A DNA stretch of 64,000 nucleotides from JAGHAJ01 sp964559865 [NCBI: uncultured Synergistota bacterium] (GTDB taxonomy: Bacteria > Synergistota > JAGHAJ01). The translations under genes were made by a program, and so were the position numbers. The stretch lies in assembly GCA_964559865.1 (NCBI GenBank), contig CAZLJD010000035.1, forward strand, positions 62,001 through 126,000. Reading direction: 5' to 3'. Each line of letters starts with the position of its first letter. Positions within the stretch are counted from its first letter, which is position 1. Below the pieces are notes generated by a model. The model did not search any database. It saw only the letters and a list, made by a program, of their open reading frames with translations, and was not told where the DNA came from. This document shows positions 44,022 through 52,958 of this stretch, in pieces.

Positions 44022-44732
44022 ATGAGAGTTGCTGAAATACTTGGGGTTTCTAAAGTATTTGGTGAAAAGGTTGCCGTTAAGGATATATCTTTCAGCGTGA
44101 GCGAGAGGGAATGCGTAGGGGTGATTGGGCTTAATGGTGCAGGGAAGACGACGCTGGTTTCGATGGTGGTTGGATTGCTTTCTCCTACTGCTGGCTCTGT
44201 AAAGGTGTTTGGAAAGTCTCCTCGTTCTCCCGAAGTTAGAGGAAAGATAGGATATTTGCCGGAGCTGTTTGCACCACCCCCTCGACTCACACCGTTTGAG
44301 CTGGTAAGACTCTTTTGTGGTGTGCTCGATGTAGGTAGGTGTCGGGCTGAGCATTTGCTTGAACTCGTTGGCATCATGGATGTTAAGGATAAGCTCATCT
44401 CCAAGCTTTCCAAGGGCATGAAACAGCGGTTGGGGATAGCTTTAGTTCTCGTTGCTGATCCTTCCTTTGTTGTTCTTGATGAACCGTTTACGGGGTTAGA
44501 CCCTCTTGGTAGATACGAGATGAAAGAGATGATACGAGAGTTGAAGAATAGAGGGAAAACCATTATCTTCAGCTCCCACATTTTGCAGGATGTAGACGAG
44601 CTTGCAGACAGGATTATCGTTATGGATAGGGGAAATGTTGTGTATAATGGTTTGATTGGAGATTTCGTTTCCACGCTGTCTGCAGAGAGTCTTGAGGATG
44701 CGTTTTTAAAGAGCGTTAAGGGTGAGGTGTAA
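44022..44732 (+). CDS. ABC transporter ATP-binding protein (exporter type)
   Basis: The 236-residue ATPase has Walker A GLNGAGKTTLVSMVVGLL, signature LSKGMKQRLGIALVL, Walker B FVVLDEPFTGLDPLG, and the H-loop FSSHILQDV. It pairs with the permease encoded 4 bp downstream to form an ABC-2-type exporter. ATG 44022 is preferred over the upstream in-frame TTG because GGAGG lies about ten bases before it. Confidence 0.92.
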   Translation: MRVAEILGVSKVFGEKVAVKDISFSVSERECVGVIGLNGAGKTTLVSMVVGLLSPTAGSVKVFGKSPRSPEVRGKIGYLPELFAPPPRLTPFELVRLFCGVLDVGRCRAEHLLELVGIMDVKDKLISKLSKGMKQRLGIALVLVADPSFVVLDEPFTGLDPLGRYEMKEMIRELKNRGKTIIFSSHILQDVDELADRIIVMDRGNVVYNGLIGDFVSTLSAESLEDAFLKSVKGEV

Positions 44733-44736
44733 TGCT

Positions 44737-45501
44737 ATGTGGTCTGTGCTGTATATAGCGTTGATGACGGTCAAGGAAGAGATAAGAAACAAGGTCTTCC
44801 ACTTAATACTCTTTATCTTGGTAGTGGTTGTGTCTTTTTCTTTGTATCTTTCAAAGCTTTCTGTGTCCAACCCCGCCTTAGCGTTTGGTGGTTTCTCTCT
44901 TTATTTTGTCAAGATTACTGCTGTTCTGGGAGTGCTTTCGTCTATGCTGTTTGGCTTGTACGCCGAGAGAGAAAACAAGACATACCACCTGTTTGTGGTG
45001 CAATCTCACTATCCGTTTCTTTACATCGTTGGAAGATTTCTGGGATACAACCTGTTGTTGTTGCTCACTACTACTGTGTCTATTGCGTCTGTGTATCTTC
45101 TGGAGTTAACCCTCTTTGAGGTGGATCTTTGGTCTCTTTGGATGTATGCGTTAGACATTGGCGTTGTGTTCTTCATGATTTCTGGTGTGGCTTTGTTATT
45201 TTACACGATATTCAGCACACCTATAATATCTTTGGTGCTCTGCATAGCCACATTTTTCGTGGGGCATCTTTCAACATCGTTTTACATTTTTACTTCCCAT
45301 TATACTGCTACTGTTAGCAGGCTGTTTTCAAAGGTGGTTTACTTTTTGATACCCAACCTCTCGCTTTTTTCCAGTGAGCTTGCCATTCTGCATGACAATA
45401 CTAATGGAGTAAGCCTTTCTGCCTTTGCGTATGGTCTGAGTTATGGCCTTACGATGGTGGCGTTTGCTTCGTTTGTATTCTGTTCGTGGAGGGATTACTG
45501 A
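44737..45501 (+). CDS. ABC-2-type membrane permease
   Basis: The 254-residue protein has six predicted membrane segments (KVFHLILFILVVVVSFSLYL, ITAVLGVLSSMLFGLYA, YNLLLLLTTTVSIASVYLLE, plus three more). The YAERENKTYHLFVVQ loop between helices 2 and 3 is typical for ABC-2 permeases. The exported substrate is unknown. ATG 44737 has GAGGTG seven bases upstream. Confidence 0.85.
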   Translation: MWSVLYIALMTVKEEIRNKVFHLILFILVVVVSFSLYLSKLSVSNPALAFGGFSLYFVKITAVLGVLSSMLFGLYAERENKTYHLFVVQSHYPFLYIVGRFLGYNLLLLLTTTVSIASVYLLELTLFEVDLWSLWMYALDIGVVFFMISGVALLFYTIFSTPIISLVLCIATFFVGHLSTSFYIFTSHYTATVSRLFSKVVYFLIPNLSLFSSELAILHDNTNGVSLSAFAYGLSYGLTMVAFASFVFCSWRDY

Positions 45502-45505
45502 GGCT

Positions 45506-46297
45506 ATGAGGAGGTTATTGGTGCTGGTTTCGGTTGCACTCTTTGTTGTCTCTGCCTTCTTTCTTTCACTTCAGAGGCAGCACCTTTTTAAAAGTGATAC
45601 CCAATCTCTGGGACCTTTGCCTGGCTTGATAAGTGTGCTATTTCTCAACAACGGTGCGGCGGTAAGTCAGTATTATCTTGTGTGGGTTGCTATGGATGTC
45701 TTCAAACTCTATAGTCTGACGAGGTTGGAGTCCGAAAGGCTGTATCTATCTTACAAGGCAGATCCTCGAAATGTTGATGCTTTGTTCTTTCTGGCTAATG
45801 TTGTTCCTTACGACAGGGCAAGTGCTAAGCTTGTCATCAAGTACTTAAAGAGATCTCTTTGTATCAGGGATACATGGAAGGGCTACATGTATATTGGTTT
45901 CTTGTACTACTTCTATTTAAGGAATTACGGCCGTGCCGTTAAGTACTTTAAACTTTCTGCCTCGATGTCTGGCAGCAGGCCTTATGTGAAGAGTCTTGCT
46001 TTTATGGCTTACTACCGTGCAGGGAGGCTTAGATTAGCGAAACAGTATCTTTTGTCCGTTTATAGTTCTACCAAGAACAAAAGGAGAAAGAGGATACTTA
46101 GGAGGAAAATAAGGTGGATAGATACCCTTATAGCGTTAAATAGACTGGTCAAGCTTTTCAGAGAACGGGAGGGTAAGTACCCTTGTAACCTTGAAGAGCT
46201 CGTTGAAAAGGGGTACTTGAAGAAAGTACCCCCTGACCCATTTGGCAGGGGGTACTATATAGACTCTAAAACCCACTTGGTTAAGAGCCGAATTTAG
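45506..46297 (+). CDS. Membrane-anchored TPR-like protein with pilin-like C-terminal motif
   Basis: The 263-residue protein has an N-terminal signal anchor (RRLLVLVSVALFVVSAFFL), then helical repeats resembling TPRs (GYMYIGFLYYFYLRNYGRAV, KSLAFMAYYRAGRLRLAKQY), and a C-terminal segment YPCNLEELVEKGYLKKVPPD that continues PFGRGYYID. The last motif is shared with type II secretion pseudopilins. It follows the ABC exporter genes and is convergent with a pilin gene, so it may be part of an envelope secretion or assembly system. Confidence 0.72.
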   Translation: MRRLLVLVSVALFVVSAFFLSLQRQHLFKSDTQSLGPLPGLISVLFLNNGAAVSQYYLVWVAMDVFKLYSLTRLESERLYLSYKADPRNVDALFFLANVVPYDRASAKLVIKYLKRSLCIRDTWKGYMYIGFLYYFYLRNYGRAVKYFKLSASMSGSRPYVKSLAFMAYYRAGRLRLAKQYLLSVYSSTKNKRRKRILRRKIRWIDTLIALNRLVKLFREREGKYPCNLEELVEKGYLKKVPPDPFGRGYYIDSKTHLVKSRI

Positions 46298-46890
46298 TAG
46301 TATTTTTTGTACAGCATCATCGTCCAGCACTGCTTTGTGCTGTACTTTACATACTGGAAGTATCCCTTGTTCCCGTTTACCTCTCCGTCAACGTCTCTAT
46401 CTATCTTTTCTATTGCGCTTTGAGGTAGCTTGAGGCTCCCTGTTGGACTATCCCAAAGTGCACTTCCGCACCACACTTCGAGCCTTCCGTCGTCGTCCAC
46501 CCACGAGTATCCTGCGTATGCACCTGGATACTTCGCTGCGAATTGAGGCGAACAGGCGTATGCCCAAGTATATTTGCCCCCGAATGGTGTGTTTTCCTGC
46601 CACTGCTCCAGATAGGGTCCATCCCAATTTGGGTCGTGGGCAACATTTGTCATAAATCCGGGATCTTCTCCTACGCCGTTGCTAAATGCCTTGTCTGGGG
46701 GGAATCTTCCAGTGTCGGAGTAGTATATGAGTGCTGCTGTCTTTAGTGTTGCCATGTCGGATTCAAGTTTTGCTACTTTTGCCTTCTCTACGCTCTTGAA
46801 TGCATTTGGTAGAAGCATAGCTGCTATTACACCTATAACTGCTATGACTACCAATAACTCAACCAGCGTAAATCCCCTCTTTGCTTGCAA
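46294..46890 (-). CDS. Type IV pilin / pseudopilin
   Basis: TTG 46890 (GGAGGTG six bases upstream) gives a 198-residue prepilin with a very short leader MQAKRG and the canonical cleavage site before FTLVELLVVIAVIGVIAAML. The rest is a globular beta-rich head with pilin-like DPNWDGPYLE and YAGYSW-VDDDGRLEVW features and two Cys (CSPQF, WCGSA) that may bond. Its stop overlaps the TPR-like gene. No pilus-assembly genes are nearby. Confidence 0.88.
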   Translation of the reverse strand: MQAKRGFTLVELLVVIAVIGVIAAMLLPNAFKSVEKAKVAKLESDMATLKTAALIYYSDTGRFPPDKAFSNGVGEDPGFMTNVAHDPNWDGPYLEQWQENTPFGGKYTWAYACSPQFAAKYPGAYAGYSWVDDDGRLEVWCGSALWDSPTGSLKLPQSAIEKIDRDVDGEVNGNKGYFQYVKYSTKQCWTMMLYKKYY

Positions 46891-46909
46891 GAGCAACACC
46901 TCCATTATT

Positions 46910-46938
46910 ATTTTAATATACCTTTTGGAATTTGTCAA
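46910..46938 (-). promoter_or_regulatory. Pilin promoter
   Basis: On the minus strand a consensus TTGACA (plus-strand 46933-46938), 17-bp spacer, and TAAAAT (46910-46915) lie about 20 bp upstream of the pilin start. Confidence 0.7.
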
Positions 46939-46984
46939 ATACTGTGTGTGAGGTAGATAGATGCCATGATGTGGCAATTAGTAC

Positions 46985-47013
46985 TTGACATATGAAAGTC
47001 TTTATATTACAAT
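46985..47013 (+). promoter_or_regulatory. rplM-rpsI promoter
   Basis: Consensus TTGACA (46985-46990), 17-bp spacer, TACAAT (47008-47013), followed after about 40 bp by the rplM start. Confidence 0.75.
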
Positions 47014-47053
47014 GGCACATGCGCATTAAAATAGGCTAAGGAGTGGAAGGGAT

Positions 47054-47491
47054 ATGAAAGGACAGAGTAGTTACATGGCAAAACGCAACGAAGTTGAGAG
47101 AAAGTGGTATGTTGTGGACGCTTCTAAGTATCCATTGGGAAGGATGGCGTCCCGAATAGCCGTTATGTTGCAGGGTAAACACAAGGCTAACTACACGCCA
47201 CATGTTGATACTGGTGACTTCATCGTGGTTATAAATGCGGAGAAGGTGAAGCTCACTGGCAAAAAGGCTGAAAATAAGGTGATATACCACCACTCTGGTT
47301 ATCCGGGTGGTTTAAAGAAGTTTTCTTACAAAAGACTGCTTGTTACTCATCCTGAAAGGATAATAGAAAGAGCTGTATGGGGGATGCTACCTAAAACCAA
47401 GCTTGGCAGGAAGATGTTCCGTAAGCTGAAGGTCTATAGGGGTAGTGAACACCCTCATGAGGCTCAGAAACCTGAGATACTGGAGCTGTAA
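47054..47491 (+). CDS. rplM: 50S ribosomal protein L13
   Basis: The 145-residue protein matches bacterial uL13: [70 protein letters not shown] and [14 protein letters not shown]. It binds 23S rRNA early in assembly. It sits in the usual L13-S9 pair. Confidence 0.98.
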   Translation: MKGQSSYMAKRNEVERKWYVVDASKYPLGRMASRIAVMLQGKHKANYTPHVDTGDFIVVINAEKVKLTGKKAENKVIYHHSGYPGGLKKFSYKRLLVTHPERIIERAVWGMLPKTKLGRKMFRKLKVYRGSEHPHEAQKPEILEL

Positions 47492-47503
47492 GGGGGTAAA
47501 TAG

Positions 47504-47902
47504 ATGGTTGGCATGAGGTTTTACGGTACTGGGAGAAGGAAAAGTTCTGTAGCAAGAGTTTGGCTGGTGGATGGGGAACAAAAGGGCAAAGTCTTCATAA
47601 ACGGTAAACCCCTTGAGGAGTACCTTCCTCGGAAGGTTTGGCAGAAGATAGTGCTTGAACCACTTGAAGTTACAGGGAGGCTCTCTTCGTTTGAGGTCAG
47701 GATAAATGCAAAGGGCGGAGGCGTTACTGGGCAGGCAGGTGCTGCCCGTTTGGGTATAGCAAGGGCACTTTTGCAATCTGACGAGAATCTGAAACCTATT
47801 CTGAAGAAGAACGGTTTCCTTACGCAAGATGCACGAGTGAAGGAAAGGAAAAAGTACGGTCTCCGCAAGGCAAGAGCAGCTTTCCAATACTCCAAGCGTT
47901 AA
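47504..47902 (+). CDS. rpsI: 30S ribosomal protein S9
   Basis: The 132-residue protein matches uS9: [50 protein letters not shown], and the highly basic C-terminal tail ending QYSKR, which reaches the P-site tRNA. A strong terminator follows. Confidence 0.98.
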   Translation: MVGMRFYGTGRRKSSVARVWLVDGEQKGKVFINGKPLEEYLPRKVWQKIVLEPLEVTGRLSSFEVRINAKGGGVTGQAGAARLGIARALLQSDENLKPILKKNGFLTQDARVKERKKYGLRKARAAFQYSKR

Positions 47903-47908
47903 GGATAC

Positions 47909-47944
47909 AAGCGGGAGGAAGTCCTCCCGCTTACTTCTTTTTTG
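47909..47944. terminator. Bidirectional terminator between rpsI and nfnB
   Basis: GCGGGAGGA (47911-47919) and TCCTCCCGC (47922-47930) form a GC-rich stem flanked by AA/TT, followed on the plus strand by TTACTTCTTTTTT. It overlaps the nfnB stop codon and probably serves both converging genes. Confidence 0.88.
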
Positions 47945-49337
47945 AGCTTATGTATTCGTGTATTGCCTTCGCTGATTTTTTACCTGCACCCATTGCAAGA
48001 ATTACTGTAGCTGAACCGGTGACTATGTCTCCACCAGCGTAAACGCCCTCTATAGATGTAGCACCAGTTTCTGGGTCTGCTTCTATGTATCCCCTTTTGG
48101 TCAGTTTTAGTCCCGGGAATGCCTTCAGCAGTATAGGATTTGGGCCTGTCCCTATGGACATAACGACGGTTTCTAACTCTATGGTGAACTCCGAGCCTTC
48201 TATTGGTATGGGTCTCCTTCTGCCACTTTCGTCGGGTTCTCCCAGTTGCATCCTTATGCAACGCATACCGATTACATTACCGTCGTCATCTCCGAGGATT
48301 TCTACAGGATTTGAGAGAAAGTGGAATACGATACCCTCTTCCTTTGCATGTGCTATCTCTTCTATCCTTGCTGGCATCTCCTTTTCTGTCCTTCTGTATA
48401 TGACATACACCTTTTCGGCGCCGAGTCTGACAGCGGTTCTTGCAGCGTCCATTGCCACATTTCCACCACCAACTATACCGACCCTTCTACCTATTTTTAT
48501 GGGAGTGTCGTATTCTGGGAACAGGTATGCCTTCATCAGGTTTACTCGTGTCAGAAACTCGTTTGCAGAGTACACTTGATTCAAGTTCTCTCCCGGGATA
48601 CCCATAAATCTTGGTAGCCCTGCCCCTGTGCCTATGAAGATGGCATCAAATCCGTCTGCCCATAAGTCGTCTATTGATAGAGTCCTACCTATGACTGTAT
48701 CCAGTTCGATCCTCACACCGAGTCTTTTTATGTATTCCACTTCTCTGTCTATTATGGACTTTGGGAGCCTGAACTCTGGTATTCCGTACCTTAGCACGCC
48801 TCCAGTGTCGTGCAGTGCTTCGAATATGACTACCTCGTATCCGTACTTTGCGAGCTCTCCTGCAGCGGTCAAGCCTGCAGGACCTGCTCCTATGATTGCT
48901 ACTTTGCCTTCCCTCTTTTCCTTTACTGGTGTTACCTCTATGCCCTGAGATGCCTCCCAATCGGCAACAAACCTTTCAAGCTTTCCTATGGATATGGGGT
49001 CTCCAATCTTACCCATTATGCACTTCTCCTGGCACTGCTCCTCTTGTGGACAGACTCTACCACATACAGCAGGTAAACTGGAATCCTCTTTTATTATGGC
49101 TATGGACTTTGCAAAGTCTCCGTCCTTTATTGCTTGAATGAAGTCCGGAATCCTTATGTGAACTGGGCAGCCCTTTATACAAGTTGGATTTACACATTGT
49201 AGGCATCTCGTTGCTTCTGCAATGGCTTCCTCAGGAGTGTAACCTAACGGTACTTCATTGAAATTGTGTATTCTTTCCTCAGGCTCTTGCTCTGCCATAG
49301 GTACGCTCTTCTTTATGATTTTAGGCATGTTTCCCAT
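47931..49337 (-). CDS. nfnB: NfnB / GltD-like FAD-NADPH oxidoreductase subunit
   Basis: The 468-residue protein matches the glutamate-synthase small-subunit family: an N-terminal double [4Fe-4S] domain (RCLQCVNPTCIKGCPVHIRI, CGRVCPQEEQCQEKCIMG), FAD site IIGAGPAGLTAAGELAKYG, and NADP site VGIVGGGNVAMDAARTAVRL. No glutamate-synthase large subunit is nearby; the partner upstream is an FNR-like protein with a [2Fe-2S] site. Together they fit NfnAB, which couples ferredoxin, NADH and NADPH by electron bifurcation. SudAB sulfide dehydrogenase is the same complex under another name. Confidence 0.9.
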   Translation of the reverse strand: MGNMPKIIKKSVPMAEQEPEERIHNFNEVPLGYTPEEAIAEATRCLQCVNPTCIKGCPVHIRIPDFIQAIKDGDFAKSIAIIKEDSSLPAVCGRVCPQEEQCQEKCIMGKIGDPISIGKLERFVADWEASQGIEVTPVKEKREGKVAIIGAGPAGLTAAGELAKYGYEVVIFEALHDTGGVLRYGIPEFRLPKSIIDREVEYIKRLGVRIELDTVIGRTLSIDDLWADGFDAIFIGTGAGLPRFMGIPGENLNQVYSANEFLTRVNLMKAYLFPEYDTPIKIGRRVGIVGGGNVAMDAARTAVRLGAEKVYVIYRRTEKEMPARIEEIAHAKEEGIVFHFLSNPVEILGDDDGNVIGMRCIRMQLGEPDESGRRRPIPIEGSEFTIELETVVMSIGTGPNPILLKAFPGLKLTKRGYIEADPETGATSIEGVYAGGDIVTGSATVILAMGAGKKSAKAIHEYISSKKK

Positions 49338-49340
49338 CTG

Positions 49341-50177
49341 CTATACACCCCTTCCCTGCTTTAAGTACCTTTCGTAAGCGATTTTTTCTTCCTCTTTGAA
49401 CCTAATAGCCCTTTTCAAAAGTTCGTCAAAGTCCACCTTGAAGGCATCAAACTCGGGGCCATCAGCACACGCAAACTTTATCTTTCCGTCTATCGTGCAC
49501 CTACACGCCCCACACATACCAGTTCCATCTACCATGATGGTGTTTAACGAGACTATTGTAGGTACATTATACTTTTTTGTGACCGAGGTCACGAATTTCA
49601 TCATTATCATAGGGCCAATAGCCCACACTTTGTCTATCCTTTTTCCTTCATTTATGAGGTCCTCTAATGCATTTGTTACAAATCCTTTTCTGCCTTTTGT
49701 TCCGTCATCTGTACATACTATTAGTCTGTCGCTGACATCTGCCATCCTATCTTCCCAGAACAGGAGGTTTGCAGACCTCGAACCGATAATGGAGATGACT
49801 TCGTTTTTCATCTCTTTAAGACTCCTTGCTATGGGGTATATGGGTGCTATACCGACACCACCCCCAACGAGTACCACTCTTTTGCCGCTTTCGAGTTCTG
49901 ATGGGTTTCCAAGTGGACCAACAACATCTGCAAGCTTGTCTCCTTCTTTGAATGTTGACAGTTCGTCTGTGGTCTTTCCAACTACCTGAAACACTATCGT
50001 TATACTGCCCTTATCCCTGTTGTAGTCTGCGATGGTTAGAGGTATTCTCTCTCCTCTTTCGTGCAGCCTTACGATGAGGAATTGTCCTGCTTTTGCCTTT
50101 CTTGCTACATTTGGGGCTTTTACTTCGAACTCAAATATCTTTGGTGCTAACATTTGAGTTGCAAGGATTTCATACAT
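49341..50177 (-). CDS. nfnA: NfnA / SudB-type ferredoxin:NAD reductase subunit
   Basis: The 278-residue protein has an FAD-binding barrel (AGQFLIVRLHERGERIPLTI), an NAD-binding domain (RVVLVGGGVGIAPIYPIA), and a C-terminal [2Fe-2S] motif GTGMCGACRCTIDGKIKFAC. It forms NfnAB with the next gene, three bases downstream. ATG 50177 is chosen because GGGAGG lies eight bases before it. Confidence 0.9.
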   Translation of the reverse strand: MYEILATQMLAPKIFEFEVKAPNVARKAKAGQFLIVRLHERGERIPLTIADYNRDKGSITIVFQVVGKTTDELSTFKEGDKLADVVGPLGNPSELESGKRVVLVGGGVGIAPIYPIARSLKEMKNEVISIIGSRSANLLFWEDRMADVSDRLIVCTDDGTKGRKGFVTNALEDLINEGKRIDKVWAIGPMIMMKFVTSVTKKYNVPTIVSLNTIMVDGTGMCGACRCTIDGKIKFACADGPEFDAFKVDFDELLKRAIRFKEEEKIAYERYLKQGRGV

Positions 50178-50212
50178 ATACAAAACCTCCCTCGTGATTT
50201 TGTGGCAAAAAT

Positions 50213-50242
50213 ATTATACCACTTACGCAAAAAAATGTTCAA
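50213..50242 (-). promoter_or_regulatory. nfnAB promoter
   Basis: On the minus strand TTGAAC (plus-strand 50237-50242), an 18-bp spacer, and an extended TGGTATAAT (hexamer at 50213-50218) precede nfnA. Confidence 0.7.
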
Positions 50243-50321
50243 TTGGCAGAGTAGTGGAAAATACCATTTACCTCTGTATTTGCCTTGATACTTTAACTTG
50301 AAGGGTTTAAAATGGTTTTAT

Positions 50322-50357
50322 GCTGGGAAAAGAAGCTCCACATCAATGTTTGATGTG
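50322..50357 (-). terminator. Probable terminator overlapping the PBP stop
   Basis: On the minus strand CACATCA-AACAT-TGATGTG (plus-strand 50339-50357) forms a 7-bp hairpin followed by GAGCTTCTTTTCCC. It includes the last codons of the PBP gene. Confidence 0.5.
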
Positions 50358-52457
50358 ATACTTTTTCAGTAGCTCTTCGAACTTCTTCTGGATCTCTTTC
50401 ATCTCTTTCTTGGTCAGTTTCTTTTTCTTAGGCAGAGGAGACTTCTTTTTCTTCTTGGCCTCTTTCTTCTGCGGAGTAATTACTTTCTTTGTCTGAGGGG
50501 GTGCTGTTTCTTCGAACTTTCCGTGTATGGTGCAGTACTCGGTGGGTTCTGTTCCAGATATGAATGCCTCCACTGTTGTTGATGGACAGTAGGGTGTGGG
50601 TAGCATTCCGGATATGCTACATACCGATACGAGTTTTATCCCTTCGGGTACATCGAAGTCGGGGCTGTTTTTCCCAACAGCTTTCTCCATGAATGTCTTC
50701 CATATCGGTGCAGCAACTACGCCACCTGCCATGTGTTCGCCGAGGGATTTGTGGTCGTCTTTGCCTATGTATACGGCTGTGACGAGATTGGGTGTAAACC
50801 CGACAAACCATGCATCTGTGTAGTTATCAGTTGTGCCTGTTTTTCCAGCTATTGGAACACCAAAGTACGCACGCCTACCGGTGCCTTCTCTTACTACATG
50901 TCTTAGCATGTCTATCATTATGTATGCAACTTTTTTGCTCAGTACCCTCTTACCTTCTGGATGGTTTTCCTCTACGATGTTACCATTTGAATCAACTATC
51001 TTCAGTATGGCTAATGGTTTATAGTGGATTCCCTCTGTTGCGAATGTTCCGTATGCAGATGCCATTTCTAATGGTGTTACACCGCTGGTTCCAAGTGCAA
51101 GTGAGAGGTCTTCGTTTAGCTTACTCGTGATACCCATTTCGTGTGCTACCTTTATGACATCTTTTATACCTATTTGGTCTAACAGCCTTACGGTTGCTAC
51201 ATTGTAGGAGTGTGCCAGTGCTGCCCTTAGTGTGACCAGCCCGTGGTATTTTTTCGTGTAGTTGTGAGGTTCCCATCCGTTGGGGAATTTTATTGGTTCG
51301 TCTTCGATGAGGGAACTCTCAGTGTAGCCTTTCATTATTGCTGTTGTGTATATGAACGGCTTAAACGCTGACCCCGGTTGCCTAAACGCCTGCGTTGCCC
51401 TGTTGAACTGACTCTTTGAGAAGTCCTTTCCTCCTACCATTGCAACTATGTATCCGTTGTTTGGGTTTATGGAAACTATGGCACCTTGGAATTTTGACTT
51501 AGCCATTGCTTCCTGGGCATATTTTTGATACTTCAGGTTTAGTGTGGTATATATCTTCCATCCACCTCTGAAAACTTTTGTAGCCCCGTATTTTTTGATG
51601 AGTTTTTTCAGTATGTAGCTTACGAAGTAGGGTGCTTTATTCTCCCTTGCCAGCTTGGGTGAAAGTAGCTTTAACGGTTCTTCGTAAGCCTTTTTTGCCA
51701 TTTCTTTGGTGATGTATCCGGCTTTCACCATCTCGTCTAATACCAGCTTTTGGCGTCTCTTCGCCCTTTTAGGGTGGTAATACGGAGAGTAGTATTCGGG
51801 TGCCCGTATCAGACCTGCAAGCATGCTTGCTTCTGCGAGGTCTAATTGACTTACATCTTTTCCGAAAAAGTATTTTGCAGCAGTTGCTATGCCATAGACA
51901 CCACTGCCGAGGTATATGGTGTTCAGGTACATCTCAAGGATCTGCTGTTTCGTGTACATGTGTTCTATCTTCATTGCGAGGAGTGCTTCTCGTATCTTCC
52001 TTCTAACCGTTTTTTGTGAGCTTAGAAAGACATTTTTTGCCAGCTGTTGCGTTATAGTACTTCCACCTTGGACTGCTTTTTTGTGTCTTATGTCTGCTAT
52101 CAGGGCGCCAAATATCCTGTAAAGGTCAATTCCGTGATGCTCGTAGAATCGTTTGTCTTCTATGGCTATTACGGCTTTCCTGACGATAGGTGGGATGTCT
52201 TCTATGTTTTTCCATATTCTATTCTCTTGAAAAAGTGCAGTTATTGGTTTATGATTTATGTCGTAGACATATGTGGTGAGGCTTGGTTTGTAGTTTCTTA
52301 ATATGGTTACATTTGGCAAGTCTTTCAGGAAGGATGAAAGGTAAAGCGTGAGTGCAGTCGCTGAGGAGAAGGCAACTATAATAAACACCAGCAATAGTAC
52401 GAGCCAGCGGGGATATCTCTTTTCTTTTCTCTTCTTTTCTTTTTGCTCTTTTTTCAT
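50343..52457 (-). CDS. Class A penicillin-binding protein (PBP1A-like)
   Basis: The 704-residue bifunctional cell-wall enzyme has a short basic cytoplasmic tail, one membrane anchor (WLVLLLVFIIVAFSSATALT), a GT51 transglycosylase domain (AIEDKRFYEHHGID, GGSTITQQLAKN), and a transpeptidase domain with SAFK (RQPGSAFKPFIYTTAI), SYN and GKTGTTDNYTDAWFVG. The C-terminus is a lysine-rich tail (QKKEAKKKKKSPLPKKKKL). ATG 52457 is selected; an in-frame extension to 52577 lies antisense to queT. No ribosome-binding site precedes this ATG. Confidence 0.93.
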   Translation of the reverse strand: MKKEQKEKKRKEKRYPRWLVLLLVFIIVAFSSATALTLYLSSFLKDLPNVTILRNYKPSLTTYVYDINHKPITALFQENRIWKNIEDIPPIVRKAVIAIEDKRFYEHHGIDLYRIFGALIADIRHKKAVQGGSTITQQLAKNVFLSSQKTVRRKIREALLAMKIEHMYTKQQILEMYLNTIYLGSGVYGIATAAKYFFGKDVSQLDLAEASMLAGLIRAPEYYSPYYHPKRAKRRQKLVLDEMVKAGYITKEMAKKAYEEPLKLLSPKLARENKAPYFVSYILKKLIKKYGATKVFRGGWKIYTTLNLKYQKYAQEAMAKSKFQGAIVSINPNNGYIVAMVGGKDFSKSQFNRATQAFRQPGSAFKPFIYTTAIMKGYTESSLIEDEPIKFPNGWEPHNYTKKYHGLVTLRAALAHSYNVATVRLLDQIGIKDVIKVAHEMGITSKLNEDLSLALGTSGVTPLEMASAYGTFATEGIHYKPLAILKIVDSNGNIVEENHPEGKRVLSKKVAYIMIDMLRHVVREGTGRRAYFGVPIAGKTGTTDNYTDAWFVGFTPNLVTAVYIGKDDHKSLGEHMAGGVVAAPIWKTFMEKAVGKNSPDFDVPEGIKLVSVCSISGMLPTPYCPSTTVEAFISGTEPTEYCTIHGKFEETAPPQTKKVITPQKKEAKKKKKSPLPKKKKLTKKEMKEIQKKFEELLKKYHIKH

Positions 52458-52487
52458 GGTTTTTATATTATACCATAGGAGGAAAAA
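52458..52487. promoter_or_regulatory. Compact bidirectional promoter between PBP and queT
   Basis: Only 30 bp separate the divergent start codons. On the minus strand the extended -10 TGGTATAAT ends nine bases before the PBP ATG, so the transcript would start at or within a few bases of the start codon. On the plus strand TATATT (52465-52470) is followed by AGGAGG and the queT ATG. Confidence 0.6.
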
Positions 52488-52958
52488 ATGAAGAAGTGGA
52501 TTTACGGTGGAGTGGTTGCAGCGGTGTATGCTGGGTTGACTGTTGCCTTTGCTCCCATCAGTTATGGCCCTGTGCAATTTAGAGTATCTGAAGCCCTGAC
52601 GGTTTTGCCATTTTTGTATCCTTATACTGTGTGGGGTTTGTTTCTTGGTTGCCTACTGGCAAACTATTTTGGTGGTCTTGGTGTGTACGATGTGGTTGGT
52701 GGGAGTCTCTTAACTCTACTTGCGGGGTATCTAACTTCCAAGATGCCAAAGGATTACCTCGCTCCGCTCCCACCTGTAGTGGTTAACATGTTTGGTGTTG
52801 CTGTTTACTTGCATTGGTTGTTCAATATGCCCTACTTCCTCACTGCGGCTTATATAGGATTGGGTGAGGGGGTAGTTGTGTATGCCTTGGGTTATCCGTT
52901 TCTAAAGTGGATAGAGAGACAGAAGAAAAGAAGGGGGAATAGAGATGGTTTCTATTGA
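52488..52958 (+). CDS. queT: QueT-family queuosine-precursor transporter
   Basis: The 156-residue protein with about five or six membrane segments matches QueT (DUF988), an ECF-transporter S component: [31 protein letters not shown] and [18 protein letters not shown] are the key stretches. It captures a queuosine precursor and needs a shared energising module from elsewhere. Its end overlaps tyrS by 14 bp, pairing tRNA-modification supply with Tyr-tRNA synthesis. The leader is too short for a preQ1 riboswitch. Confidence 0.88.
   Translation: MKKWIYGGVVAAVYAGLTVAFAPISYGPVQFRVSEALTVLPFLYPYTVWGLFLGCLLANYFGGLGVYDVVGGSLLTLLAGYLTSKMPKDYLAPLPPVVVNMFGVAVYLHWLFNMPYFLTAAYIGLGEGVVVYALGYPFLKWIERQKKRRGNRDGFY

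Noticed and set aside
47931-49337. Glutamate synthase small subunit (gltD)
   Set aside because: The family match is real, but the FNR-like partner and absence of gltB make NfnB a better reading.
52458-52487. preQ1 riboswitch upstream of queT
   Set aside because: Only 30 bp separate the start codons, and the likely transcript leader is shorter than any known preQ1 aptamer.
52458-52577. 40-residue N-terminal extension of the PBP
   Set aside because: It lies antisense to queT coding sequence and spans the promoter; the basic tail and membrane anchor fit ATG 52457.
52880-52945. T-box leader for tyrS
   Set aside because: The tyrS start lies inside queT, and no stem I or T-box sequence is present.
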